Shown here in pieces: positions 23,598 to 32,812 of a stretch of 39,791 bases of DNA. The position numbers were made by a program, and so were the translations under genes. The DNA is from DASWJQ01 sp036397095 (lineage in GTDB: Bacteria > Chloroflexota > Anaerolineae > Anaerolineales > E44-bin32). The stretch covers positions 1-39,791 of the forward strand of contig DASWJQ010000189.1 of assembly GCA_036397095.1 (NCBI GenBank), read 5' to 3'. Numbering within the stretch: position 1 is the first letter of the stretch; each line of letters opens with the position of its first letter. Under the pieces are notes generated by a model that made no database searches, was not told the DNA's origin, and saw only the letters and a list, made by a program, of their open reading frames with translations.

Positions 23598-26186
23598 CTA
23601 GCGGGAGACGGCCAGTTTGAGAATCTTGCCTTGGCCGTCGAGGGTCAGCCGGGCGTAGGACGGGTGGTGCCGGTCGCCAGCGTCCACCCGCTTGGACAGT
23701 GTCACCACAACCGGCCCGTCGGGCGCTGCAGCCAGTCCCTTCATTCCTAGTTGGTGGCTGGGGCACAGATGACCTTCGCCATCGCAGCCCTGATGTTGGC
23801 TGTGGATGGTGCAGGTGGCACCGGCCATCCCGGGCAAGTAGCGGGCAACGATCGATTTCACCTGGGCTTCCGCCTGTGGGTCGAGCACTTGTTGGCCGCC
23901 ATCGGGCCCGGCCAGGGAGCATGCCGTCTTCATGGCCGAAGGGCGGCTGGTGCGGCGCAGCACCGATTTCTTGCCGGCGGCCAGAACCAGTTCGCGCGGT
24001 GCATAGAGCGGGTCGCCAAATAGCACGAAGGAGATCAAAGTCTTCTGATCTTCGCCGTCAAGATAGCCTTGCCGCTGGTGCATCTCTGCGGCCAGTTCGA
24101 GCTTGGCCCGCCGCAGCGCCTCGCCGACTGGCACATGGGCCTTGAGATGGGTCCAGAAACGTTGGCCGAGCAGGTCGGCCGCGATCAGGGGTGGTGTCAC
24201 CGAGCCGTACGAGATCTTGGTCGAACCGATGACGGCATGGCTGCCCTTTTCAAGGAAGCGCAGCGACAGTGCGTCATCGACGGTCCTTTCGAGGATGTTG
24301 GCCCCGTAGCAGGCCTCGGTAAACACGATGCGCGGTGCGCGGCCGCTGTTGACCACATCGGTAATGCGCAGCGCCACCGGAAATTCGGAGTGGCCGGCGG
24401 CGTCCCGCAGTGGATCGCGTTGACCGTACCATTCGGCCGAGTCCTCCAGGCCGTGCAAGTTGTAGTATGAGAACGTGCTCGGCTTGAGGGCCGACGACGG
24501 CAGGCTGTGCGCCTCGACCGGCGGCGAGGTCAGCATGCCCTGCGGCTCGCCGATCGACCGGTAGACGACCAGGGACGACTTCTTCCAGATGCTGGCCGTA
24601 TAGCCGACCGACTTGGGCCCCAGGCCGAAATAACGGCTGAAGTGGGTCGCCAGCCAGCTGCGGAAGTCCGACATCGGCCGGGGGGGGCTGGTAGCCAGCC
24701 GGTGCTCATCGGCGGCCGCCCGCAGGCGGCGAGCCAGCAGATCGGACTCCTCCCCCGGAAGCCGGCCCACCGGCCACTCGGGTGCGAAGTAGTTTTCATC
24801 GCGTGTTGCATACGGGTTGTCTGACGGGACCTCGGCGTCATCATCCTCGGTCGGGTTGGGCAGAAAATGGAAGGGGACGATGCGGTGCCCTCCGACGATC
24901 AAGACGGCGCCGATCATTTCACCCTTTGACGCCAGGGCGCTGTCCAGGTCGGCCAGGCGAAGCTTGACTTGCCAGGGATTGCTCGGATCGACCGGACGCA
25001 GGCCAAAGCGGCGCAAGGTGGTCGGGTCGTCAATGTAGACCTTGTGGGCCGTCCAGCCATTGCGTTTCCGAATGGTGGCCACCAGCCCGTCGGCGGCTTC
25101 ATCGACCCGCGCAAAGCCGGCATCGCCGGTCTCCTGCAGCAGGCGTGTGCGGCTCGACAGAAGAATGTAGGCAGGCGCCCGTTCGTCTTCGTCATCGTTT
25201 GGCCGGCGAGCATTGACTTTGTCGGCCAAACGGTCGAGCTCGGCTCGGACTTCACGCCAGGCATCCGACAGGCGGCTGTTGGGCTGCTGCTCGGCCAATC
25301 CAGGATCGGGGCCCTGGAACCCCTCCCACGGCTCGGGCAGTGGTTCGCCGTCCGGTTCGGACTTAGCGGCGGGACGAGCGTGCGGCTCGGCTGCCGCCGA
25401 TTTTCCGGCGCTGGCCAACCTGTTCCCGCCCAAGAATGCTGAGACTTCGGCCGGAACCGGCCGCGACAGGGCGGCCTCGAGCTTGTCCGGCCAGACCCGC
25501 AGGTACGGATGCTCTGCGCCAAAGTAACCGGAAGCCAGCTCGGCCAGCGGGTCGGCGGCAGCACAGCGGTGCAGGTGCTCCAGGCCTCGGTCCGTTTGCC
25601 CTGACTGGAGCTCGTGTCCGGCCAATACCAGCCGAAAGATGACGGTGTCGGGCCAGCGGTCAAGACCGGCCCGGGCCAGGCGCACGGCTTTTGCCTGGTT
25701 GCCCATGGCGAGCTCGGCGCGCAGTGCGATCACCAATGGCAGGGCAAAGCTGCTGTCGGCCAGAAGCGCTTCTTGCGCCAGATTGCGCGCATCCGCCAGG
25801 TCGTTGGCGCCCAGCGCCTGAACCGCCCGAGCTAGGGCCTGAGTCCAGGCGGGTGCCTGATCGATCGCCGGAATCTGTCCAAGGAGCGCCTGTGCGCAGG
25901 CGCGGTGTAGCCCGGCGGTGACCGGCTCTCCGGCGGATTGCAGCGCCTCGGCTACCAGCTCCCCGGCCTCCGAGTCCTCGGGATCAGCCGCCAGGACGGA
26001 GCTCAAACGGTCGATTGCTGTGCCATGCCGTTTCTGGTCCAGCTCAATGCTCGCAAGTAGCTTGAGCGCTTGACGGTCGGCCGGCCAACAGGTGAGCCAG
26101 TCCGTCGCCAGCGATCGGGCGAAGTCACCACGCTTGGCGGAGACGGCCGCTTGAAAGAGTTTGAGGAATTCGGATCGATCGATCAT
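23598..26186 (-). CDS. TPR protein with C25 (gingipain-like, caspase-fold) protease domain
   Basis: An 862-residue cytosolic protein (no signal peptide). Residues 1-230 hold TPR-like helical repeats (FALPLVIALRAELAMGNQAKAV), followed by a Pro/Glu-rich linker (about 258-305) and a clan-CD cysteine-protease domain (about 335-735). The latter shows the C25 pattern: GAVLIVGGHRIVPFHFLP, FAPEWPVGRLPGE, the catalytic His578 in YYNLHGL, Cys626 in FTEACYGANI, the following KGSHAVIGSTKISYGS, and ISFVLFGDPLYAP. A ~130-residue C-terminal extension contains four Cys/His-rich positions (CTIHSQHQGCDGEGHLC). Its ATG overlaps the giant-TPR stop by 4 bases. It is a likely regulated protease activated through the TPR partner. 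Confidence 0.85.
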   Translation of the reverse strand: MIDRSEFLKLFQAAVSAKRGDFARSLATDWLTCWPADRQALKLLASIELDQKRHGTAIDRLSSVLAADPEDSEAGELVAEALQSAGEPVTAGLHRACAQALLGQIPAIDQAPAWTQALARAVQALGANDLADARNLAQEALLADSSFALPLVIALRAELAMGNQAKAVRLARAGLDRWPDTVIFRLVLAGHELQSGQTDRGLEHLHRCAAADPLAELASGYFGAEHPYLRVWPDKLEAALSRPVPAEVSAFLGGNRLASAGKSAAAEPHARPAAKSEPDGEPLPEPWEGFQGPDPGLAEQQPNSRLSDAWREVRAELDRLADKVNARRPNDDEDERAPAYILLSSRTRLLQETGDAGFARVDEAADGLVATIRKRNGWTAHKVYIDDPTTLRRFGLRPVDPSNPWQVKLRLADLDSALASKGEMIGAVLIVGGHRIVPFHFLPNPTEDDDAEVPSDNPYATRDENYFAPEWPVGRLPGEESDLLARRLRAAADEHRLATSPPRPMSDFRSWLATHFSRYFGLGPKSVGYTASIWKKSSLVVYRSIGEPQGMLTSPPVEAHSLPSSALKPSTFSYYNLHGLEDSAEWYGQRDPLRDAAGHSEFPVALRITDVVNSGRAPRIVFTEACYGANILERTVDDALSLRFLEKGSHAVIGSTKISYGSVTPPLIAADLLGQRFWTHLKAHVPVGEALRRAKLELAAEMHQRQGYLDGEDQKTLISFVLFGDPLYAPRELVLAAGKKSVLRRTSRPSAMKTACSLAGPDGGQQVLDPQAEAQVKSIVARYLPGMAGATCTIHSQHQGCDGEGHLCPSHQLGMKGLAAAPDGPVVVTLSKRVDAGDRHHPSYARLTLDGQGKILKLAVSR

Positions 26187-29100
26187 GAAGTCACCGCCGC
26201 GTTCTGGATTCCACCATGAACCAATGCCAGCGCCTGGACGGCTGCCAGCTGCTGCAGGGCCTCCGAGTCATGCGGGTTGAGATCAACCGCCCGCTGCAGC
26301 ATGGCAGCGGCCTGGCTGTAGGATTTGAGGGCCTTGAGCACCATCCCTGCATGGAAGTGGGCAGCAGCGCTGTCACCCCTCAGGTCGATGGCCCGCTCAA
26401 ACGACCGCTGGGCCAGCCCCCACTGGCGGCGTGCCCGGTGGACCAATCCCATTTCCAGCGGCACCCGGTAGTCGGCGGCCGCCTCCTGCTCCAGCTTTGT
26501 CAACTCATCGAGCGCCTGGTCCAACTGCCCGCTCTTGCGGAAGAGCTGGGCCAGGTTCAACCGATGGCCGGCCGAGCCGGGCCGCATCTCCAGCGCCAGG
26601 CGCAGTGCGTCGATGGCTTCATCAGTCCGATTGGAGGCGGCATAGGCCTCGGCCAGTGCTGCCCAGGACTGCTCGTCATGCGGATCGTGTTCGACGATCG
26701 CTTTCAAGCCGGCGATCGCATCCTGCGCCCGGCCCATGCGGACCAGCAGTTTGCTCCGCTTGACTTCCAAGCCCGGCGAATCGTCTCCGGACTGCCGAGC
26801 CTCATCGTAGGCGGCCAGGGCCTGCTCCTTCCGATCGAGCGCGGTCAGCACTTCGGCCCACGTCGTCAGCACGACAGGGTCGTCGGGGCCCAGGCGCAGC
26901 GCCCGGCGGGCCAGCTTCTCGGCTGCCTGGCGATCCTCGACCGTTAAGGCCGCCCGTGCGCCGCCGAGCAGCGCTTCCAGCGAATTGCTGTCGCCTGCCA
27001 AGGCCCGCTCGTACCAGGTGGAGGCCAGCGCCGGTTCTCCACAAGCTAACGCCTCGCCGGCCGCCTCCGTCAACAGATGTGCCTCGGCTTGGGGCTGGTC
27101 GGCCAAACGCCGGTAGTGGGTGAGCGCCTCGCTGTGCTGTCCGAGGGCAGCGAACGAGCGGGCCAGCCCTCGGTTGGCCTCAGGATCCTGCGGTGCGGTC
27201 TCCACGGCATGCTGATAGTGGGGCAGGGCCGCCTCGGGCTTGGTTGCCTGCAGGTACATGCCGGCCAAACGCGACTGCCAATGAGTCTCGTTGGGCCAGG
27301 CGACCACCGCCGAGTTCAGGTTGTTGATGGCCTCCGTCAGGCGGCTTTCCTCGGCCCAGGTGCGACCGGCCAGGTAGGCCGCCAGCGGGGTCCACGAACC
27401 ATGGCTGGCGGCGCCGAATGCTTTGCGCGCCATCGGCAGCCGACCAGCAGCGCTGTGCGCCAATCCGGCAATCAGCGCGCCCCATGAACCTTGCTGGGTC
27501 GACGGCGGGCTGGCCGCCAGCGACTCGAGCGCACCTTCGTGGTCTGCCTGCTCGAGCCGGTGCAGCGCCAGCGCTTCATGGGCCCAACCTCGAATCCAAG
27601 CGGCCTGTGGCAGGTTCTGAACGAATGTCTTATCGACGTCAGTATCCGCTCGTTGGCCGAGGGTCTGCCAGGTCTCTAGGGCGGACTGCAATGCCGGCCC
27701 AGCGCCGAGGCGAGCGAACAAATCCGGGGTCAGCCCTGCCAACTGGGCAGCGGCGGCCTCCATGGTCGCCGTAGACGGAGCGTGGCCCTGCGCCTCGGCC
27801 TGCACGCCGATCAGGTTGCCGGCGTCCAGCAAGCGACAGCAGGCAGCCAGGCTATAGATGGCGTCGTCAAGATCGCCGGGTTCGGCCGGCAACATGCCGG
27901 CAAGCGTTTCCCACTGGCCAAGGGCAGCGGCGGCCCGGAGAGCCCATGGCTGGTCATCGGACCACGGACCAGCGGCGGCGACGGCCGTCTCAAAGTTGGA
28001 GGCGGCCGGTCCAAGCTGATCGGTGGCTAGCCGGGCCAGCGCTGTGAGCAGATTCTGCCGGCGGCCGAGCTCCTTCGGGTCGATCGACTGCAGTTGGGCC
28101 AGGGCCTCTTCGTCCCGCCCAAGTTCAAGCAGAGCCTGGGCGGCCAGCGTCGTCAAGGCAAGGCCAGGTTTGACGTCAGCGGGCAGGCCCATCAGCAATT
28201 CGACGGCGTCCGCGGGGCTGTCCTGTTGGAGCAGCGCCTTGGCGGCCTCGACCCGCAGGCCTTGGTCCGCCGGGTGCTGGCGCAGGGCGGCCCGGTAGTG
28301 GTCATAGGCATCGGCGCTTTCACCGTTGGCCAACTGTGCCCGTGCCAGTCGAGTCTGCAAGTCGATGGACGTGGGATCGTTGGCGGCGGCTCGCTGCAAG
28401 TAGCCGATCGAGGCGCTTCGCTGGTCAAGCTGCCAACATGCTTCGGCGGCGCCGATAAGCGCCTCGATGGAATGGGAATCAACCTCGAGCAGTTCGATCC
28501 AGACGCGGCGGGCCAACTCAGGATCACCGGCGGCGGCCGCCGACCTGGCCAAATCGCGTAGCAAAGAGGGATCCGAACCCGTATGACGCTCGGCCGAAAG
28601 CAGCAAGCGCACTGCAGCCCGCGGCTGGTCCAACGTCACCAGCGTCGAGGCGGCCTGTTGGAGCACGGGCGCCGACGTGCGGTCGGCGGCGATTGCCTTG
28701 GCCAGCGCATTGCGAGCTCGCAGGCGGTCGCCCAATCCGGCGTACTGGTCGGCCAGCCCAAGCTGGAGCGCCGGATCGGCCGGTGACTGCTCATCGATCC
28801 GGCCCAGGTGTTCGATCGCCAGCTCCGTCTGGCCGGCGGCACTGGCGGCGGCGACGACTTGCTCAAGCGCCGGCAGACTGGCCGGGTCCATTTGGCAAGC
28901 GTCGATTGCGGGCGCCAACGCTTCTTCTGGCAGTCCCGCCGTCATATATGCGCTCGACAACAGCGTCAGGCAGGTGACGGGCAGGTTTCGCCGCTCGCGA
29001 GCGCCTTCCAGCAGCGAAATGGCAACGGGCGTCTGATCGGCATCCATGGCGGCCTGTGCCTGGCCGAGCAGGCAGTCGTCGTATAACGGGTCGTCATCGG

Positions 29101-31195
29101 CCAGCGACTTGAGGCAGGCCTGATAGACTCGCAGCGCTTCGGACGGCTCGCCCAGCGCCTGGTAGGCCCGGCCGCGCCAGTAGTCCAACGCCGCCGATGG
29201 TTCGACCTGGCTGGCCAGATCCAAGTGATTCATCGCCTGTGTCGCCACGGCTGGATCCGAAGGATGGGTTCGCACAAGGAGGCGACCCGCCAGGCCGTGC
29301 CGGGCCGCCGGCGCTTCGTCGGGCAGGCCGGTCATGAGATCGGCCGCTTGGCCGGGTTGGCCGTTGGTTTCATACAACTGGGCCAGTTCGCTGCGGGCGT
29401 TCCAATTGCCGGGCTGGCGGGCGATGGATTGCTCGAGGTAGGGCACGGCTTCATCGACCAGGCCGACCCGAACGAGCAATGTGCCGTGAAGCGCCATGGC
29501 GGCCGGATCGTCCGGGTCGAGATCATAGGCCGACTCGCTGGCGCGCAAGGCCTCCGACCAGCGCTCCTGCTCGCCAAGGTAGGAGGCCATGTTGTGATGG
29601 ATCGACGGATCGTCTGGGCAGGCCTGAGCAGCCGCCTGCAGCGTTTCCAGGGCCCGATTTACATCACCTTCGTCGTGTTCGGCTTCTGCCAGCGCCAACC
29701 AGGTCAGCGCGGTCTGGGGCTCGAGCTCGGTTGCACGCCGCAAATGGGCAATTCCGGCGCGCGTGTTGTTGGCCGCGATCAGGGCCCGCGCCATCGTCAC
29801 ACGGGCCTCGGTTGAGTCGGGATCGGCCTCGACCAGCTCTTGCGCCAGCTTGAGGGCGGTGTCGGTGTCGCCGGCTTCAATGGCGCACTCCGCAGCCATG
29901 GATTTGGCCTGCGGTACATCCGGCAGCAATGCCAGCCAGTGGTCGAGTGCTTGTTGTGGGAAGCCCGCCGCCTGAAGGGCACGCGCCTGTAGTGCGTGGG
30001 TTTCATCGCTGGGCTCGACGACGGCCAATAGGCTGGCACCGTCGACGGCCGCCGCGTATTCGCCAGCCTGTAGTTGTCGCTCAACCAGAATCCGCCGGGC
30101 GGCCAAATCCCCCGGCCGTCGGGCGCAATGCCCACGAAGGCAGCGGATGGACCGCTCCATATCGCCCAGCGCCAACCAGCCGTCGGCCAGCCGGGCGATC
30201 CAGGCGCTAGACAACAGACCGGCGGTGGCTTCGGCCGCCTCGAACTTGCTGCGAGCTTGAGACGGTAACCCCAGGCGCAGGTTGGCCCAGCCGGCGGCAA
30301 TCAAGCTGGGGCGGTGGTCGTGCCGGTCGTTAACCAAGGTCAGAGCCGCGTGGCAATCCCCGGTCTCGATTGAGGCGTAGGCCAAATCGGCGGCCCGATC
30401 GGCCGACGGACGCAGGTCGTGGCCGCGCTGCAGCGCCTGCTGGCTGAGCACGAGATCCCCGGCGGCGGCGGCGGCTGCCCCCAAACGCCCGGCAATGCCA
30501 GCCGTCTGCTCGGTGCCGCGCTCCCAGGCCTCCTGGAGCAGGTTGATGGCGCCTTCCAGGTCGCCCTGGGCTTGACGCCTAAGCGCCTGCTCGACCTGGT
30601 GGGGTTCCCCACCAGGCGTCCCTTTCCCGGTCGCCGGCGACGGACGATCCTTGACCAGGGCCGGCTCACCCAACTCGATCAGATCGGCCGCCAATTGGCC
30701 GGACTGCACGGGTTGACTGCCCAGCCATTCATCCAGCGCTGGACCACTCAGATTGGCCAGGACCGCGTTAATGGCTGTCAAGCGAACGGAACTGTCGTTG
30801 GACTGCAGCAAGTCAGCCAGGGTGCTTGAGGAAACTCCAATGCGGTCCAAGGCGACGGCCATGGCCGAACGCAGTCCAACGGGATCCGGGTTCAGGGTCT
30901 GCAGCAGAAGGCCGCCTGACGACTCCGAAGCCAATTCGTCCGCCTGCTGGCAGACGGTCAGCAGCGGTTGAAGCCGCGGCGAGACGTCGTCGGTTGGTGC
31001 TTGTTGGCGGGCTAAGCCGACCAGGTCGGTCAGGGATAACTGTGGACCGGCTTCGATGACCAGGCGGCGCAGCTCGTCGTCTCGCAGCGAGTCGAGGGCC
31101 TCGGGCACGCGTAGGATCCGCTGCATTGTATCGGCGGCCGCTTCTCGTCCCCATGCCTGGTGAAATTCAGCAATGGCGATCCACAGTGCGGTCAT
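26183..31195 (-). CDS. Giant TPR-repeat scaffold protein (1670 aa)
   Basis: A 1670-residue cytosolic helical solenoid. The first ~200 residues look HEAT-like (VPEALDSLRDDELRRLVIEAG; VRLTAINAVLANL). From about residue 205 to the end, well over thirty 34-residue TPR units follow, for example RVTMARALIAANNTRAGIAHLRRATELEP, WLALAEAEHDEGDVNRALETL and ALAEAYAASNRTDEAIDALRLALEMRPGS. No catalytic motif, signal peptide or TM segment. AGGAG lies 6 bases before the ATG. It is between a two-helix membrane protein (12 bases upstream) and the TPR-protease (4-base overlap), so it probably scaffolds or senses for that protease. Confidence 0.85.
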   Translation of the reverse strand: MTALWIAIAEFHQAWGREAAADTMQRILRVPEALDSLRDDELRRLVIEAGPQLSLTDLVGLARQQAPTDDVSPRLQPLLTVCQQADELASESSGGLLLQTLNPDPVGLRSAMAVALDRIGVSSSTLADLLQSNDSSVRLTAINAVLANLSGPALDEWLGSQPVQSGQLAADLIELGEPALVKDRPSPATGKGTPGGEPHQVEQALRRQAQGDLEGAINLLQEAWERGTEQTAGIAGRLGAAAAAAGDLVLSQQALQRGHDLRPSADRAADLAYASIETGDCHAALTLVNDRHDHRPSLIAAGWANLRLGLPSQARSKFEAAEATAGLLSSAWIARLADGWLALGDMERSIRCLRGHCARRPGDLAARRILVERQLQAGEYAAAVDGASLLAVVEPSDETHALQARALQAAGFPQQALDHWLALLPDVPQAKSMAAECAIEAGDTDTALKLAQELVEADPDSTEARVTMARALIAANNTRAGIAHLRRATELEPQTALTWLALAEAEHDEGDVNRALETLQAAAQACPDDPSIHHNMASYLGEQERWSEALRASESAYDLDPDDPAAMALHGTLLVRVGLVDEAVPYLEQSIARQPGNWNARSELAQLYETNGQPGQAADLMTGLPDEAPAARHGLAGRLLVRTHPSDPAVATQAMNHLDLASQVEPSAALDYWRGRAYQALGEPSEALRVYQACLKSLADDDPLYDDCLLGQAQAAMDADQTPVAISLLEGARERRNLPVTCLTLLSSAYMTAGLPEEALAPAIDACQMDPASLPALEQVVAAASAAGQTELAIEHLGRIDEQSPADPALQLGLADQYAGLGDRLRARNALAKAIAADRTSAPVLQQAASTLVTLDQPRAAVRLLLSAERHTGSDPSLLRDLARSAAAAGDPELARRVWIELLEVDSHSIEALIGAAEACWQLDQRSASIGYLQRAAANDPTSIDLQTRLARAQLANGESADAYDHYRAALRQHPADQGLRVEAAKALLQQDSPADAVELLMGLPADVKPGLALTTLAAQALLELGRDEEALAQLQSIDPKELGRRQNLLTALARLATDQLGPAASNFETAVAAAGPWSDDQPWALRAAAALGQWETLAGMLPAEPGDLDDAIYSLAACCRLLDAGNLIGVQAEAQGHAPSTATMEAAAAQLAGLTPDLFARLGAGPALQSALETWQTLGQRADTDVDKTFVQNLPQAAWIRGWAHEALALHRLEQADHEGALESLAASPPSTQQGSWGALIAGLAHSAAGRLPMARKAFGAASHGSWTPLAAYLAGRTWAEESRLTEAINNLNSAVVAWPNETHWQSRLAGMYLQATKPEAALPHYQHAVETAPQDPEANRGLARSFAALGQHSEALTHYRRLADQPQAEAHLLTEAAGEALACGEPALASTWYERALAGDSNSLEALLGGARAALTVEDRQAAEKLARRALRLGPDDPVVLTTWAEVLTALDRKEQALAAYDEARQSGDDSPGLEVKRSKLLVRMGRAQDAIAGLKAIVEHDPHDEQSWAALAEAYAASNRTDEAIDALRLALEMRPGSAGHRLNLAQLFRKSGQLDQALDELTKLEQEAAADYRVPLEMGLVHRARRQWGLAQRSFERAIDLRGDSAAAHFHAGMVLKALKSYSQAAAMLQRAVDLNPHDSEALQQLAAVQALALVHGGIQNAAVTS

Positions 31196-31207
31196 CGTCG
31201 GCTCCTG

Positions 31208-31546
31208 TCAGCTCACCGGCCACTGGACTTGCGTGGTCACCCAGTAGGCGCCGGCGATCATCAACATGCCCAGGCTGATCAGAAAAACGCCCACCCCGCT
31301 GGCGGTGCGCACCAACTGGTTGATGGCTGCCACCAACTCCGAGGCGCTTTGAACCAGCCCGGTTACGTCCTGGGCCAGGCCTTTCTTGCCGATGGTTGCC
31401 GTCTGGGCAGCGATCGCCCGCACCTCACGCGAGTAGCCGCGGGTCATCAGGACGAACACGCCAAGCAGGTTGCACAGCATGCCCATCGTGAAAACCGAGG
31501 TGGCGATCAGGACTTGGATTTCACCGAGTGAAAGCGGAATCATCAT
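31208..31546 (-). CDS. Two-helix membrane protein, first gene of the TPR/protease operon
   Basis: A 112-residue protein with two predicted membrane segments (about residues 12-35 and 83-106) joined by an amphipathic ~45-residue loop (REVRAIAAQTATIGKKGLAQDVTGLVQSASELVAAINQLVR read in parts) that could form a coiled coil. GGAGG lies 5 bases upstream of the first of two adjacent ATGs. A perfect sigma54 promoter ends 38 bases upstream. It is a candidate anchor, sensor or membrane effector of the following TPR and protease proteins; no known family recognised. Confidence 0.65.
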   Translation of the reverse strand: MMIPLSLGEIQVLIATSVFTMGMLCNLLGVFVLMTRGYSREVRAIAAQTATIGKKGLAQDVTGLVQSASELVAAINQLVRTASGVGVFLISLGMLMIAGAYWVTTQVQWPVS

Positions 31547-31583
31547 GAACCTCCAGGCTCGTCAGGAGCGCTGGAGGCTTAGA

Positions 31584-31599
31584 TGCAAGAGCTATGCCA
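31584..31599 (-). promoter_or_regulatory. Sigma54 (-24/-12) promoter of the membrane/TPR/protease operon
   Basis: Minus-strand reading TGGCATAGCTCTTGCA fits the consensus TGGCAYRNNNNTTGCW at every defined position. Transcription should start near 31573, 27 bases before the first ATG. It lies in the 90-base gap after the activator gene. Confidence 0.9.
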
Positions 31600-31636
31600 G
31601 GAGGCTGTGGATCAGGCGTGAAATGGTTGGGGAGGC

Positions 31637-32812
31637 CTACGCAATCAAGGATTGAATGTCGGGCGGCAGATGGCCGAGGTTTAGCTCTTCGTCGTCACAG
31701 AACAACATGGCCCGCTCGATGACGTGGCGCAATTCGCGGATATTGCCCGGCCACTGGTGGGCCTTGAGCGCCTCAACGGCCCGGGGGGCGATGCCGGTGA
31801 CCACGTTGCCCGTCCGCTGGTTGATGTCCTGCATGAAGGTGCCGACCAAAGCCGGAATATCCGCCTTGCGCTCACGGAGCGGGGGCAAGTGCAAGTCGAC
31901 GACCTTGAGGCGGTAGAACAAGTCTTCGCGAAACTCCCCGGCTTCCATCATTTGCTTCAGGTCCCGGTTGGAGGCGGCCAGGATCTGAATATCGACAGCG
32001 ATCTCTTTTACGCCGCCGACGCGGCGGAAGGTGCGTTCTTCCAGGACACGCAGCAGCTTGGCCTGCATCGTCGGTTTGGTCGAGGAGATCTCATCGAGAA
32101 ACAGAATGCCGCCGTCGGCGACTTCGATCAGCCCCGGCTTGCGTTTCTGGGCGCCGGTGAAAGCGCCGGCTTCATGGCCAAACAGCTCCGACTCGATCAT
32201 GGTGTCGGGCAGGGCGGCGCAGTTGATTGGAATGAAGGGTTTGTCTGCGCGCGGGCCCATGCTGCGGATGGCCTCGGCGAGGACCTCTTTGCCAGTGCCG
32301 GTTTCGCCGGTGATAAGCACCGAGACCGAGGCCTCGGCGGCCCGCTGTGCTTCGCGCACGATGCGCTGCATGCCCGCCGTTTCGCCCACGATCATCTCGA
32401 CCTGCCCGGTCGATGATTGGCGCAGCAGCTCAAGTTCGCGTCGCAGGGCAACCATCTCGCGCGAGCGCTCGACCGCCTGCAGCATGCGGGGCAGGTCCAG
32501 CGGCTTCTGCAGATAGTCCTGGGCGCCCATCTTCATGGCCTCGACGGCAGTTTCAATCTCACCGTAGGCCGTGATCAGAATTACCGGGGGCGACGGGTTC
32601 TCACGCGAAATCCGGTCAAGCAAAGTCATGCCCGAGCCGTCGGGCAAGTTGAGGTCGAGCAGCACAATGTCGGCAGAGCCGGTGTCCAGTACCTTGTGCG
32701 CCGACTTGAGGTCGCCGGCCTCGACGGCTTCGTAGCCGGCGTCGCTCAGCGCCTCGTGCACGAAGCTGCGGGCGGTCTCCTCGTCGTCGACAATCAGGAT
32801 GGTCGCCGTCAT
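31637..32812 (-). CDS. NtrC-type sigma54 activator (receiver + AAA+) lacking a DNA-binding domain
   Basis: A 391-residue response regulator. Receiver domain (1-120) has the acidic pocket (Asp9/Asp10) and phospho-acceptor Asp53 in LLDLNLPDGSG, with Lys103. The AAA+ domain (about 140-370) has Walker A GETGTGKE (169-176), the sigma54-contact loop GAFTGA (216-221) and Walker B ILFLDEI. It ends at residue 391, just after the AAA+ lid (WPGNIRELRHVIERAM), so the usual Fis-type helix-turn-helix (~60 residues) is missing. It would activate sigma54 polymerase from solution, as known for FlgR and CtcC. The ATG overlaps the kinase stop (ATGA), making it the kinase's cognate partner. Confidence 0.93.
   Translation of the reverse strand: MTATILIVDDEETARSFVHEALSDAGYEAVEAGDLKSAHKVLDTGSADIVLLDLNLPDGSGMTLLDRISRENPSPPVILITAYGEIETAVEAMKMGAQDYLQKPLDLPRMLQAVERSREMVALRRELELLRQSSTGQVEMIVGETAGMQRIVREAQRAAEASVSVLITGETGTGKEVLAEAIRSMGPRADKPFIPINCAALPDTMIESELFGHEAGAFTGAQKRKPGLIEVADGGILFLDEISSTKPTMQAKLLRVLEERTFRRVGGVKEIAVDIQILAASNRDLKQMMEAGEFREDLFYRLKVVDLHLPPLRERKADIPALVGTFMQDINQRTGNVVTGIAPRAVEALKAHQWPGNIRELRHVIERAMLFCDDEELNLGHLPPDIQSLIA

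Noticed and set aside
26183..31195. Possible DNA-level tandem repeats or CRISPR-like array in the giant TPR gene.
   Set aside because: Repetition is seen in the protein (TPR pattern) but the codons diverge; no direct repeats with constant spacers exist at DNA level.
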